Origin: an uncultured Bacteriovorax sp.
Lineage (GTDB): Bacteria > Bdellovibrionota > Bacteriovoracia > Bacteriovoracales > Bacteriovoracaceae
NCBI GenBank assembly: GCA_946482295.1
Contig: CAMLRB010000170.1
Location: 1-7,696 of the forward strand
Reading direction: 5' to 3'
Length of the DNA stretch: 7,696 nt
In this document: in pieces, positions 1 to 6,830 of the stretch
Layout: each line of letters begins with the position of its first letter
How positions within the stretch are numbered: position 1 is the stretch's first letter
Made by a program: the position numbers and the translations under genes
The notes under the pieces: generated by a model
What the model was told of the DNA's origin: nothing
The model's input: only the letters and a program-made list of their open reading frames with translations
The model's database searches: none

Positions 1-1481
1 TTTGCAACTTGAGCGACATCTTTTCCTAAAACATGTTTAAAGAAATCCGAACTGAACTTAATCTCGTAGGGAGAAATAACCGGCCCAAAATATTTTTTAG
101 AATTTTCCTGAATTTTTTTGAAAAGGGTTTCGCCTTTTCCTTTACCGTACTTTTCATCTAAATTCTGAATCGCGAATTTGTGAAGCGTGTCTTCAGAATT
201 TGAAAATCCAGCATGTTCGGTAGCATCATAGACGGCTCCCAATTCATCAGGGAATGTAATGAGAGGAAGAAGAAATTCAACTTCTCCAGCTATTCCAGAA
301 GTATTGTAAGTGAGTGCTCTTGGGTCTAGAAAGAAAACCGTTTTACGTTTGTGTCCGAAATTGTGAGCGATGGCATATCGTGGAGAAAATGACATGAATG
401 GACTTCCGACAGGATCACTTGCGTGCACAGAAAACATAGTGCTGATTCTCGCTGCGCGCGTGTAAGTGCTGTCTCCCATGGGCGATGCGATTGTTTTTTC
501 ATACATGGCCGTTAACGATCGAAGGCGACGATTATAGGAGCCTTGATTTTTAGTAAGGATCGTCGACATGAGAAAAATCTTATGTTCTTTAAGAGCTTTG
601 TCTTTTGAAAGTTCAACTCCGTCAACTATACTTGAATTGATCAAGTCATCTTGAATACCACGATAGATCATGATTCTTTTATCCATTGGAAGTGGATTCA
701 CCATGATGTCTAATTGAGTTTCCCAATACTTTTTCTCAAACGGAGGCATTTGCTCCCATGGCAGGTAAGTGCGAAGAAGTTCAGCTACACCTTTTCTATC
801 GTTTTTTGCAACAAGCGTTTTTAATTGTTTGTCTTCAGTGGCCTTGTCGAGTTTATCAATAATCGCTTTTCGTTGTTCGATTTTAGCTTTGCGAGTTTTT
901 GCTTCAGCTTTTTCGGCCTTTTCAAATTCTTTTACCTTCTCTTCCCAAAAGGCCAAGCGTTCACTAAGTTCTGGACTTGCAGATGCTCCAAAGTAAGCAT
1001 TAGAAATTGTATTTTTGACATTGTCTCTTCTTAATTTTGCTAAAACACTCAATGAAGTAATGTCACCTTCTTTGGCGTTATAAAGAAGTTCCGCAAGGGA
1101 ATATCTTGAATTTAAACTGTGGCGAGAAGTATAAGATAAAAACGTGTTGAATTCAGATACTGAAGACTGACTTACTTCTCTACCAGCATGGGTTACAATC
1201 ATTTTATATTCACCCAATCCAACTTCTAAATCCATTTTTAAGGATATGTTCTCTGGTAATTCTTTATCCTTTTTGAATTCAATTTTATAAATATCATTAC
1301 TTTGAATGGTGCTGGCATTTATGTTCAGGCCCGCTTCTGTGTCCATATTTTCGAATGTGAGAAGTTCTTCATAAGTAAGAGGTGGTTTTGCATTCGCAAT
1401 ATTTCTTTCTACTCCCAAAGGACTAGTACAACTAGAAAGTAATGATGCCGAAAGTAAAAATATTAGAAGTAACTTTTTCAT
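1..1481 (-). CDS. Putative lipoprotein with an R-S-E type mono-ADP-ribosyltransferase domain (3' end beyond the window)
   Basis: The frame is open from ATG at 1481-1479 to the left edge, giving 493 codons and no stop. AAGGA lies 6 nt before the ATG. Residues 1-18 form a lipoprotein signal (MKK, Leu-rich core, LSSC lipobox, Cys18). Thr follows the Cys, so by the E. coli +2 rule the protein would go to the outer membrane. Residues about 172-220 are Lys/Glu/Ala-rich and probably a long helix or coiled coil. The next part carries three motifs in the order of arginine-type ADP-ribosyltransferases: MIYRG with Arg274; SFS at 364-366 followed by A-x-x-FG at 372-376; and E400-V-E402 followed by FLLP. 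In that family these bind NAD and supply the ExE catalytic pair. The S-to-E spacing (36) is usual, but R-to-S (90) is long, implying an insertion. The signal peptide and motifs are seen; enzymatic function is inferred. The target is unknown; a host, prey or envelope protein is possible. Confidence 0.7.
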   Translation of the reverse strand, partial: MKKLLLIFLLSASLLSSCTSPLGVERNIANAKPPLTYEELLTFENMDTEAGLNINASTIQSNDIYKIEFKKDKELPENISLKMDLEVGLGEYKMIVTHAGREVSQSSVSEFNTFLSYTSRHSLNSRYSLAELLYNAKEGDITSLSVLAKLRRDNVKNTISNAYFGASASPELSERLAFWEEKVKEFEKAEKAEAKTRKAKIEQRKAIIDKLDKATEDKQLKTLVAKNDRKGVAELLRTYLPWEQMPPFEKKYWETQLDIMVNPLPMDKRIMIYRGIQDDLINSSIVDGVELSKDKALKEHKIFLMSTILTKNQGSYNRRLRSLTAMYEKTIASPMGDSTYTRAARISTMFSVHASDPVGSPFMSFSPRYAIAHNFGHKRKTVFFLDPRALTYNTSGIAGEVEFLLPLITFPDELGAVYDATEHAGFSNSEDTLHKFAIQNLDEKYGKGKGETLFKKIQENSKKYFGPVISPYEIKFSSDFFKHVLGKDVAQVA

Positions 1482-1564
1482 AAAAGATCCTTATTGAATT
1501 AACCCACTGTTTTGATCGGATGAAATTGATGAAAAGTTTAATGTGACGAAAATTTAGACAGTTT

Positions 1565-1592
1565 AAAATAAAAAGGCCCGCATAAGCGGGCC
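1565..1592 (-). terminator. Intrinsic terminator of htpG
   Basis: Read on the minus strand, a perfect 7-bp G+C-rich stem (GGCCCGC / GCGGGCC) with a 4-nt loop is followed directly by TTTTTATTTT. It begins about 14 nt after the htpG stop codon. The T-tract is on the minus-strand side only, so it terminates htpG transcription and separates it from the downstream lipoprotein gene, which then needs its own promoter. Confidence 0.9.
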
Positions 1593-1605
1593 CATTGTCT
1601 AATTT

Positions 1606-3519
1606 TTAGAGAGCAAGATTTGTGAGTTCTTGCATCAGCTCTTGAGTACGGCTGACGAAAGCTTCGCGGTCTTCATGTTTTAATCCTTCGCTTGAAATGT
1701 GCGCAAGATCTTCAACATGGTGACAGATTTTCTTCACTAGAGCTTCATTCGTTCCTTTTTCATGCAGTTTGAGCGCGTTTTGAATGATGGGGCTTCCAGG
1801 GTTGATAACTAGAGTTTTCTTCACAGGGAACATCGCTTCGTTCCCCATGTTTTTTGCCATCTGGTGCATGCGTTTCATTTGCTCATCAACTTTGAAGTAA
1901 GCAGGGGACTTCGAATTTTTGATTTTAACGATCTCAATGTCTTTTAAGCCACCGTGGTTAAGAGAATCCAAATCTTCCTCTTCTTCAGTTTTTCCTTCTG
2001 TTTTTCCAATCAGAACATTGGTGAATAGATCTTTTACTTTTACATCTGAATCTGTAGTTGCTTCTTGATCAAGCAAAGTTGCGATTTCTGAATCAACAGA
2101 GACGAATTTGTAAGCATGTTCACCAAGTTTTGTGAACTCTACATGTTGAGTGAAGTGCGGGTCAATATAGGATTCTGTTTCAATCGCGTGAAGGCCAGAT
2201 GCGAGAAGTTCTTTCCTTAGAGCGTAGTCTGATTTTCCTTTTTCAAAGTAGAGGACTTTGCCTTCCATTTTAGTTTTAAAATTTTCAGGAATCGAATCGC
2301 GGTATTCGTTTAGTGTAACGAATTTTCCATCTGAGTTTCTGAAGATAACGTAGTCTCTCATCATCTCATCAAATTTCGTATCAGAGATCGCTCCGTATTT
2401 AATAAAGAGTGAAATGTCATCCCAGATCTGTTCATAACGAGCACGATCGTTGTTATAAAGTTTCTTCAAACTCTCAGCTACTTTTTTGATGACGTAGTTT
2501 GAGATCTTTTTAACGTTTGGATCACCTTGAAGGCTTGAGCGTGAAACGTTTAATGGAATATCACTTGAATCAATTGATCCTTTGAGCAGTGATAAGAATT
2601 CAGGAACGATGTCCTTAACGTTGTTCGAAACAAAAACTTGTTTATTATAAAGTCTGATGTTCGATTCATTGAACGGTTTGTTTGGATTTAATTTAGGGAA
2701 GAAGAGAACACCGTCAAGTGTGAAGGGGTGATCAACTCTTAAATGAATCCAGAAAAGCGGCTCTCCGTCCATCGGGAATTGCTTGCGATAAAACTCTTTG
2801 TAGTCTTCGTCTTTTAATTCTGACGGATCTTTTTTCCAGATGGGTTGAGTGTCATTCACAACTCCCGGATGCGCCGACTCTTCCTTAGCTTCAGCATCGC
2901 GAACAGTGATCTCATACGGCATGAAATCACAGAACTTTTTCAGAGTAGATGAGACTTTCCAGGCGCTCAGAAATTCTTCTGATTCTGGATTGATATGCAG
3001 GGTGATTTTTGTTCCTACTTCTGATTTAGTGCTGTCTTCAAAAACGTAATCTGTTTCGCCTTCGCAAATCCATTTTGTTGGTTTTGCTCCATCGTTCATT
3101 GAAAGAGATTCAACTTCAACTTTCGTTGAAACCATGAAGGCCGAATAAAAACCGAGACCAAATTTACCAATGATGTCTGTATTTGGTGTATTGCCCTGGT
3201 CTTTCATTTTTTTAACGAATTCTTCCGCCCCAGAGAAGGCGAGTTGAGCAATGTATTTTTCAACTTCCGCTTCTGTCATTCCAAGGCCGTTATCTTCAAG
3301 AACAATTGTTTTATTAGGTTTATCAACAGTGACTGTGATTTTTCCCGTCGGAATTTCTTGGTTCATCGTGCGAGCAAGAGTGGCCCTTTTTGTAATGGCA
3401 TCAGTTGCGTTAGCAACGAGTTCGCGCAAGAAAATGTCGTGTTCCGAATAAAGCCATTTTTTAATGATCGGAAAAATATCTCCGGTGTTTACACTAATTG
3501 TTCCTTTGCGTGATGTCAT
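1606..3519 (-). CDS. htpG: Molecular chaperone HtpG (bacterial Hsp90)
   Basis: This is the cytoplasmic ATP-dependent homodimeric chaperone that remodels and refolds client proteins with DnaK. At 637 residues it is full length for the family. The N-terminal GHKL ATPase domain shows ELVANATDA at 33-41 (Glu33 the general base, Asn37 the Mg/ATP ligand), DNGLGM at 76-81, and the lid and glycine motif GKFGLGFYSAF at 118-128. The middle domain has the typical W-K-K-DP-x-E stretch near 228-234 and NVSRSSLQ at 324-331, whose Arg327 is the conserved arginine contacting the ATP gamma-phosphate. The C-terminal dimerisation domain follows, with no eukaryotic MEEVD tail, as expected. AGGAG lies 9 nt before the ATG. 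A strong terminator follows the stop, and a sigma-32-like promoter precedes the gene. From memory, the FPIIKKWLYSEHDIFLREL stretch and the SRSSLQ variant look more like Bacteroidetes HtpG than like the E. coli protein. Confidence 0.98.
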   Translation of the reverse strand: MTSRKGTISVNTGDIFPIIKKWLYSEHDIFLRELVANATDAITKRATLARTMNQEIPTGKITVTVDKPNKTIVLEDNGLGMTEAEVEKYIAQLAFSGAEEFVKKMKDQGNTPNTDIIGKFGLGFYSAFMVSTKVEVESLSMNDGAKPTKWICEGETDYVFEDSTKSEVGTKITLHINPESEEFLSAWKVSSTLKKFCDFMPYEITVRDAEAKEESAHPGVVNDTQPIWKKDPSELKDEDYKEFYRKQFPMDGEPLFWIHLRVDHPFTLDGVLFFPKLNPNKPFNESNIRLYNKQVFVSNNVKDIVPEFLSLLKGSIDSSDIPLNVSRSSLQGDPNVKKISNYVIKKVAESLKKLYNNDRARYEQIWDDISLFIKYGAISDTKFDEMMRDYVIFRNSDGKFVTLNEYRDSIPENFKTKMEGKVLYFEKGKSDYALRKELLASGLHAIETESYIDPHFTQHVEFTKLGEHAYKFVSVDSEIATLLDQEATTDSDVKVKDLFTNVLIGKTEGKTEEEEDLDSLNHGGLKDIEIVKIKNSKSPAYFKVDEQMKRMHQMAKNMGNEAMFPVKKTLVINPGSPIIQNALKLHEKGTNEALVKKICHHVEDLAHISSEGLKHEDREAFVSRTQELMQELTNLAL

Positions 3520-3576
3520 GATTGCATTCTCCTATGTGAAAACTTAAACTAGTATGAAAAACATTAGTCGCTAACA

Positions 3577-3604
3577 ACATGGTGTTAAACAGAGTAGAGT
3601 CAAG
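3577..3604 (-). promoter_or_regulatory. Sigma-32-like heat-shock promoter for htpG
   Basis: On the minus strand CTTGACT (3604-3598) is separated by 13 nt from CACCATGT (3584-3577). The E. coli sigma-32 consensus is CTTGAAA, 11-16 nt, CCCCATnT, so the -10 element differs at one specified base and the -35 at two. The predicted start, near 3570, would give a 5' UTR of about 50 nt. htpG is a known sigma-32 gene in Proteobacteria, which supports the reading. The -35 box overlaps the likely ribosome-binding AAGG of the divergent asparaginase-like gene. For that gene, TTGCAT, 17 nt, TAAACT at 3522-3550 on the plus strand is only a weak sigma-70 candidate. Confidence 0.45.
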
Positions 3605-3607
3605 GTT

Positions 3608-4150
3608 ATGTCGCAAAAAAAAGATGAAATTGAGCAAGCGCCACAGGATGTTATTATCATTACGACGGGCGGAACGATTGAAAAGACTTATGATGAATTT
3701 GACGGATCGCTAGAAAACCGGGGAACTTCGATCAAAAATCGAATACTTTCGAAACTCAGATTACCTTATACGAATATTCTTGTTCACCCTTTGCTTTCAA
3801 AAGACTCTCTCTACATGGACGATACTGATCGCGAACTTATTTGTCAGACAGTTAAAGATGAACTTAAAAAAAATGCTCCAATTGTTATTTTGCATGGGAC
3901 GGATACGATGGCCCTTTCGGCGAAATATTGTTTTGATCGCATTGCTTCGATTAATGTGCCAGTCGTTTTTACGGGGGCAATGATTCCTATGGGTTTCGAC
4001 GATACCGATGCCACTCAAAATGTGACCGAAGCACTACTTGCCGCAAAACTTCTCTCCCCAGGATTTTATATTTCTTTTCATAATCAAATTTTTAAAGTGC
4101 CGCACGTTCAAAAAAATAAAGCGAAGAGAACTTTTGAGTCGATACCATGA
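3608..4150 (+). CDS. Short, single-domain L-asparaginase-like protein
   Basis: The 180-residue protein matches the N-terminal catalytic domain of bacterial L-asparaginases, which hydrolyse asparagine to aspartate and ammonia. TTGGTI at 19-24 contains the nucleophile threonine (Thr20 by analogy with Thr12 of E. coli AnsB). HGTDTM at 96-101 contains the second Thr-Asp pair (Thr98-Asp99). VVFTGAMIP at 119-127 is the third family signature. Classical type I and II enzymes are about 330 residues with a second domain; here the chain ends after the first domain with no trace of the second downstream, so this is a compact form rather than a broken gene. Lys169-Asn170 near the end may stand for the family's catalytic lysine, but the alignment is uncertain. 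No signal peptide is seen, so it is cytoplasmic. The start has only a close AAGG (2-nt spacing). Its stop overlaps the next ATG as ATGA. Activity and substrate are inferred. Confidence 0.85.
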   Translation: MSQKKDEIEQAPQDVIIITTGGTIEKTYDEFDGSLENRGTSIKNRILSKLRLPYTNILVHPLLSKDSLYMDDTDRELICQTVKDELKKNAPIVILHGTDTMALSAKYCFDRIASINVPVVFTGAMIPMGFDDTDATQNVTEALLAAKLLSPGFYISFHNQIFKVPHVQKNKAKRTFESIP

Positions 4151-4791
4151 AATCAAGTGAAGTTTTAATTCGTAGCTGGAAACAATCAGCGAGTGATTAT
4201 CAAATTCATAAAAATCTTTATCGCAGGCCCTTTTTATGTTTGGTGGGCCTCGAAATTTTAACTGCTTTTCCCTGGGAATTTGTCACGTCTGAGACTAATA
4301 GTGGCCTGGAAATAGCGACGAATGTTTTGATCGCGTTACTGAGTATTGTTGTATCTGTCGACATCATAAACATTTTTAGAAGCATTCATTTCAACCTCCC
4401 GAAAGAAAAATTGCTGTACACGTTTCCTACTTTTTTCGTCTACACGCTTTATTACACTCTACTTTTTGGATTAGGGATTCTTCTCCTCGTGATACCGGGA
4501 ATCTTCGCTTTCATATTTCTTGGACTGGCCCCACTCGCGTCCATCATGTCTCCAAATGAACCAGCGTTCAAAAAAAGTATTGCTCTTGTAAAAAAGAAAA
4601 TAGGTGTCGTTGTTTTGTTGGGACTCATTTCGTTAGCACTTGAACTTCTTCCAATTATTGCTGATTTCATTCCTCTTCTCGATGTTCGTCTTCTCATTCA
4701 AGTAGGTCTTGCTGTTCCTATTGCGTACATCACACTGATAGCGACACAAACAATGGTAAGAATTTATTTATTCCTCGAAGGTCACAAGTAA
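4147..4791 (+). CDS. Polytopic membrane protein of unknown function
   Basis: The 214-residue protein is strongly hydrophobic, with roughly six membrane segments near 28-46, 54-77, 92-115, 116-134, 151-173 and 182-209. A charged N-terminus has Lys and Arg before the first segment, and a charged loop lies at about 135-151. The pattern LLLVIPGIFAFIFLGLAP followed by a loop and AFKKSIALVKKK resembles the repeat seen in YciC/DUF975 and glycerophosphodiesterase membrane-domain proteins, where a PGI turn in a helix pair precedes an AxxxS-x-x-L amphipathic stretch. That similarity is remembered, not computed. No catalytic motif is visible. The start overlaps the stop of the asparaginase-like gene (ATGA), so translation is probably coupled and the products may share a process, perhaps amino-acid handling at the membrane. 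No own ribosome-binding site is obvious. Function is not assigned. Confidence 0.85.
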   Translation: MKSSEVLIRSWKQSASDYQIHKNLYRRPFLCLVGLEILTAFPWEFVTSETNSGLEIATNVLIALLSIVVSVDIINIFRSIHFNLPKEKLLYTFPTFFVYTLYYTLLFGLGILLLVIPGIFAFIFLGLAPLASIMSPNEPAFKKSIALVKKKIGVVVLLGLISLALELLPIIADFIPLLDVRLLIQVGLAVPIAYITLIATQTMVRIYLFLEGHK

Positions 4792-4831
4792 ATTTGTCGG
4801 GCAATGCCCATTTCTGGACTCACTTTTTCCA

Positions 4832-4890
4832 TTGAGCTTCCTTAGGAAATAGGCGTTTATGAGCGCCTAAGCCCCCGAAAGAGCTCTCAA
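4832..4890 (+). other. Nested inverted repeats in the gap before the Cys-rich lipoprotein gene
   Basis: The 180-bp gap at 4792-4974 has no gene. Within it TTGAG (4832-4836) pairs with CTCAA (4886-4890), enclosing a 6-bp hairpin TAGGCG/CGCCTA (4850-4855 with 4864-4869, 8-nt loop). CTTAGG (4841-4846) could instead pair with CCTAAG (4866-4871), and CCTAAGC recurs at 4922-4928, so alternative folds exist. No T-tract follows, so it is not a normal terminator. A short GGGC-AAT-GCCC hairpin at 4799-4809 just after the upstream stop has only a weak T-run. It matches no riboswitch I know. It could be a structured leader or chance. Confidence 0.3.
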
Positions 4891-4974
4891 ATTCCCTCAT
4901 AGTCTTAACTAATTCTCGAGACCTAAGCTTTTAAAATTAAAATATTAGTAAGGAATACCGAGAAGGGTGCAGTG

Positions 4975-6774
4975 ATGACTGTGAAAAAGACTCCACATTT
5001 TTATGGCCCCTTGATGCTAATTTTAGCATTGTTCGTTTCGTCGTGTATCGAGAATCAAGGTCTGCGTGCAAAGGCCGTAAAGACGGCAACGAATTTGACG
5101 GGATCGGGTTCAACTGGAAACAATGCTGTTCCTGATACAACAACAACTGATACTTCAACAGTCATGACTCAGAAAGTGGAGCTCACACACTTAGTTGATC
5201 CATTCGACGGAACATACAAAAAGAAAGTGACTATTCCTAAAAACTTCAAAGGGAATCTCTACATTGCTGGATTAAACGTCGCTGCTCTTCAAAATAAAAT
5301 TATTCGCGTTCGTTTTAATTTTGGTCTTGATCGCCAATCAGTTCCGTTTACAGCAACTGTAGCGCGTGCTCCTGGGATCATTCCTAAAACAGACATTCAA
5401 GTTCTCGTTGTCGATATGAACAGTAAACCACTTTCAAAAATGAGTTTGGGTTACAATCTTTTCGATTACAACGATTACGATACAGATCCATCAAAGGAAC
5501 CAGTAACGAATCCTCGTGACGGCGGTCTCTACTGCCGTGGTCTTCAGCTCGAAGACGATCCAACATTTCCCGCAACATCAAGCTCATGTACAGCGGCCAC
5601 AGATAAATGTCTTTATACGTATGCTAAAATTACGGATACGACTCTTTATAACAACACAACTGGACTTGCCAACATTCCGACTCGACCACGGCTTTGGACA
5701 GAAGTAGGAACTGATCGCAATCCAACTATAACAGCGGCCAGTACAACAATGTGTCTTCCCGATAATGAAGACGTTGCAGGATTTAATGATCTTTTTGGAA
5801 TGGGACTTACTGGTCTCAACTACAATGATCTCATTCTCGGCGCTCGTTACCGCGGACCCTATCGTGCGATCAATACCGCTGGTTGGAAAATTAAAGGGGA
5901 TGCTCTTTTCAATACAACTTACGGTCTCTTTAAAGTACGCAATGCCGGTGATGCGTACACTGGATTTCAATCATTCTTATTTCCTCGTTCAGGAAAAATT
6001 TCACTCGGGCAAGGTGTAAATTATTTTGGATCAACAGATCGCTTTGGCGTTCGTGGAACACTCACAAGTGATTCAACGGGAACAACAAAATACGTCGATG
6101 GATGTAACCACCGAGTTATGAATTACAACGCTGTGACGAGTGAAAACATTGGTTCATGTAACGTAAACTCTTCAATCGAAGTGTATTACGAAAAAGATGG
6201 TAAAGAGATCAACATCACAACTGATAAAACAATCAAACTTCAAGTTATTCGACCAAGTCAGACTGACTTCGAAGGAAAAGAAGTTTTAAGTTCAGCATTC
6301 AAAAGCTGTGAAAACTCTTCGGCGTGTGGATCAAGCGAATGTTGTTTCAATAATCGTTGTTGGTCAAAAGATCTTGTCAGCCAGTGCGTGGATCAGCTTC
6401 CAGTCATTGGTAACCAGGAAGTAGGAACTGCTTGTACATCGGATTTAGAGTGTTCGAGCTTATGCTGTAACTCTTCAACGGGAACGTGCGCACCTCATAA
6501 TCCAAACGGTGCAGCTCCAGCATACTGTGGAAAAACATCAGGGCAGAGATGTGTGGCCAAAGAATTTTGTCAGCCACAAGTCATTCCAGTTTGTAAAAAA
6601 GTTAAAATTCTTCCTGTTCCAACGGACGGAAGACCGCCTTGTACAGTTCGTTGTACACCAACTGAAACATATGGTGACTGTAAGGCCGGATATTGCACAC
6701 CACCAATTGCACCGACACCACCAGTTCTCGATCCAACTGATCCAAATACATGTAATGGAATGGTTGACCCTTAA
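4975..6774 (+). CDS. Large Cys-rich lipoprotein of unknown function
   Basis: The frame starts with GTG at 4972 or ATG at 4975. I chose the ATG because AGAAGGG then sits 7 nt upstream rather than 4, giving 599 residues. A lipoprotein signal covers residues 1-24 (basic start, hydrophobic core, VSSC lipobox, Cys24), so the protein is exported and lipid-anchored. A low-complexity Thr/Ser/Gly linker follows at about 38-65. The body at about 66-440 is rich in Thr, Asn, Gly and Tyr, looks beta-stranded, and matches no domain I know. From residue 445 the protein becomes Cys-rich, with 20 Cys in about 150 residues. Two units, C445-x5-C-x4-CC-x4-C462 and C487-x5-C-x4-CC-x5-C505, suggest duplicated disulphide knots; more Cys and a Pro-rich tail follow. 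Such knots recur, as I remember, in predatory Bdellovibrionota and myxobacterial surface proteins. Disulphides imply oxidising surface exposure; adhesion or recognition is possible but unsupported by any motif. Confidence 0.9.
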   Translation: MTVKKTPHFYGPLMLILALFVSSCIENQGLRAKAVKTATNLTGSGSTGNNAVPDTTTTDTSTVMTQKVELTHLVDPFDGTYKKKVTIPKNFKGNLYIAGLNVAALQNKIIRVRFNFGLDRQSVPFTATVARAPGIIPKTDIQVLVVDMNSKPLSKMSLGYNLFDYNDYDTDPSKEPVTNPRDGGLYCRGLQLEDDPTFPATSSSCTAATDKCLYTYAKITDTTLYNNTTGLANIPTRPRLWTEVGTDRNPTITAASTTMCLPDNEDVAGFNDLFGMGLTGLNYNDLILGARYRGPYRAINTAGWKIKGDALFNTTYGLFKVRNAGDAYTGFQSFLFPRSGKISLGQGVNYFGSTDRFGVRGTLTSDSTGTTKYVDGCNHRVMNYNAVTSENIGSCNVNSSIEVYYEKDGKEINITTDKTIKLQVIRPSQTDFEGKEVLSSAFKSCENSSACGSSECCFNNRCWSKDLVSQCVDQLPVIGNQEVGTACTSDLECSSLCCNSSTGTCAPHNPNGAAPAYCGKTSGQRCVAKEFCQPQVIPVCKKVKILPVPTDGRPPCTVRCTPTETYGDCKAGYCTPPIAPTPPVLDPTDPNTCNGMVDP

Positions 6775-6792
6775 TCCATAATCTTTCACAAT
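6764..6792 (+). promoter_or_regulatory. Possible sigma-70 promoter for the epimerase/rhomboid pair
   Basis: TTGACC (6764-6769) is separated by exactly 17 nt from CACAAT (6787-6792). The -35 matches at 5 of 6 positions and the -10 at 4 of 6. The -35 lies inside the last codons of the lipoprotein gene, and no terminator is visible before it, so read-through is also possible. The predicted start near 6799 would give a 5' UTR of about 32 nt with AAGGA at 6816-6820. This is a by-eye match only. Confidence 0.35.
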
Positions 6793-6830
6793 AGTCGTGG
6801 AAATTAAAATGCGATAAGGAAATCAGCGTT

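Noticed and set aside
769..1034. Two short plus-strand frames rich in Phe and Ser
   Set aside because: They are antisense to the Lys/Glu-rich helix of the minus-strand lipoprotein, which gives Phe/Ser-rich shadows. The minus-strand frame has a signal peptide, RBS and domain motifs.
2849..3513. Open frames on the plus strand opposite the htpG N-terminal region
   Set aside because: They lie antisense inside a clear full-length htpG, have no ribosome-binding site or recognisable motif, and are explained by its codon use.
1606..3519. Loss of the Glu after the catalytic Arg in HtpG (SRSS instead of SRE)
   Set aside because: I recall SRSYLQ as a common variant in intact bacterial HtpG proteins, so it does not suggest inactivation.
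3608..4150. Asparaginase gene truncated by frameshift
   Set aside because: The following sequence encodes a membrane protein from an overlapping ATGA start, and no asparaginase C-domain remnant appears in any frame.
4799..4809. Terminator after the membrane-protein gene
   Set aside because: The stem is only 4 bp (GGGC/GCCC) with a poor T-run, so it is too weak to call.
5584..5970. 128-residue minus-strand frame inside the Cys-rich lipoprotein gene
   Set aside because: It has no ribosome-binding site or domain and is fully covered by the plus-strand coding frame.
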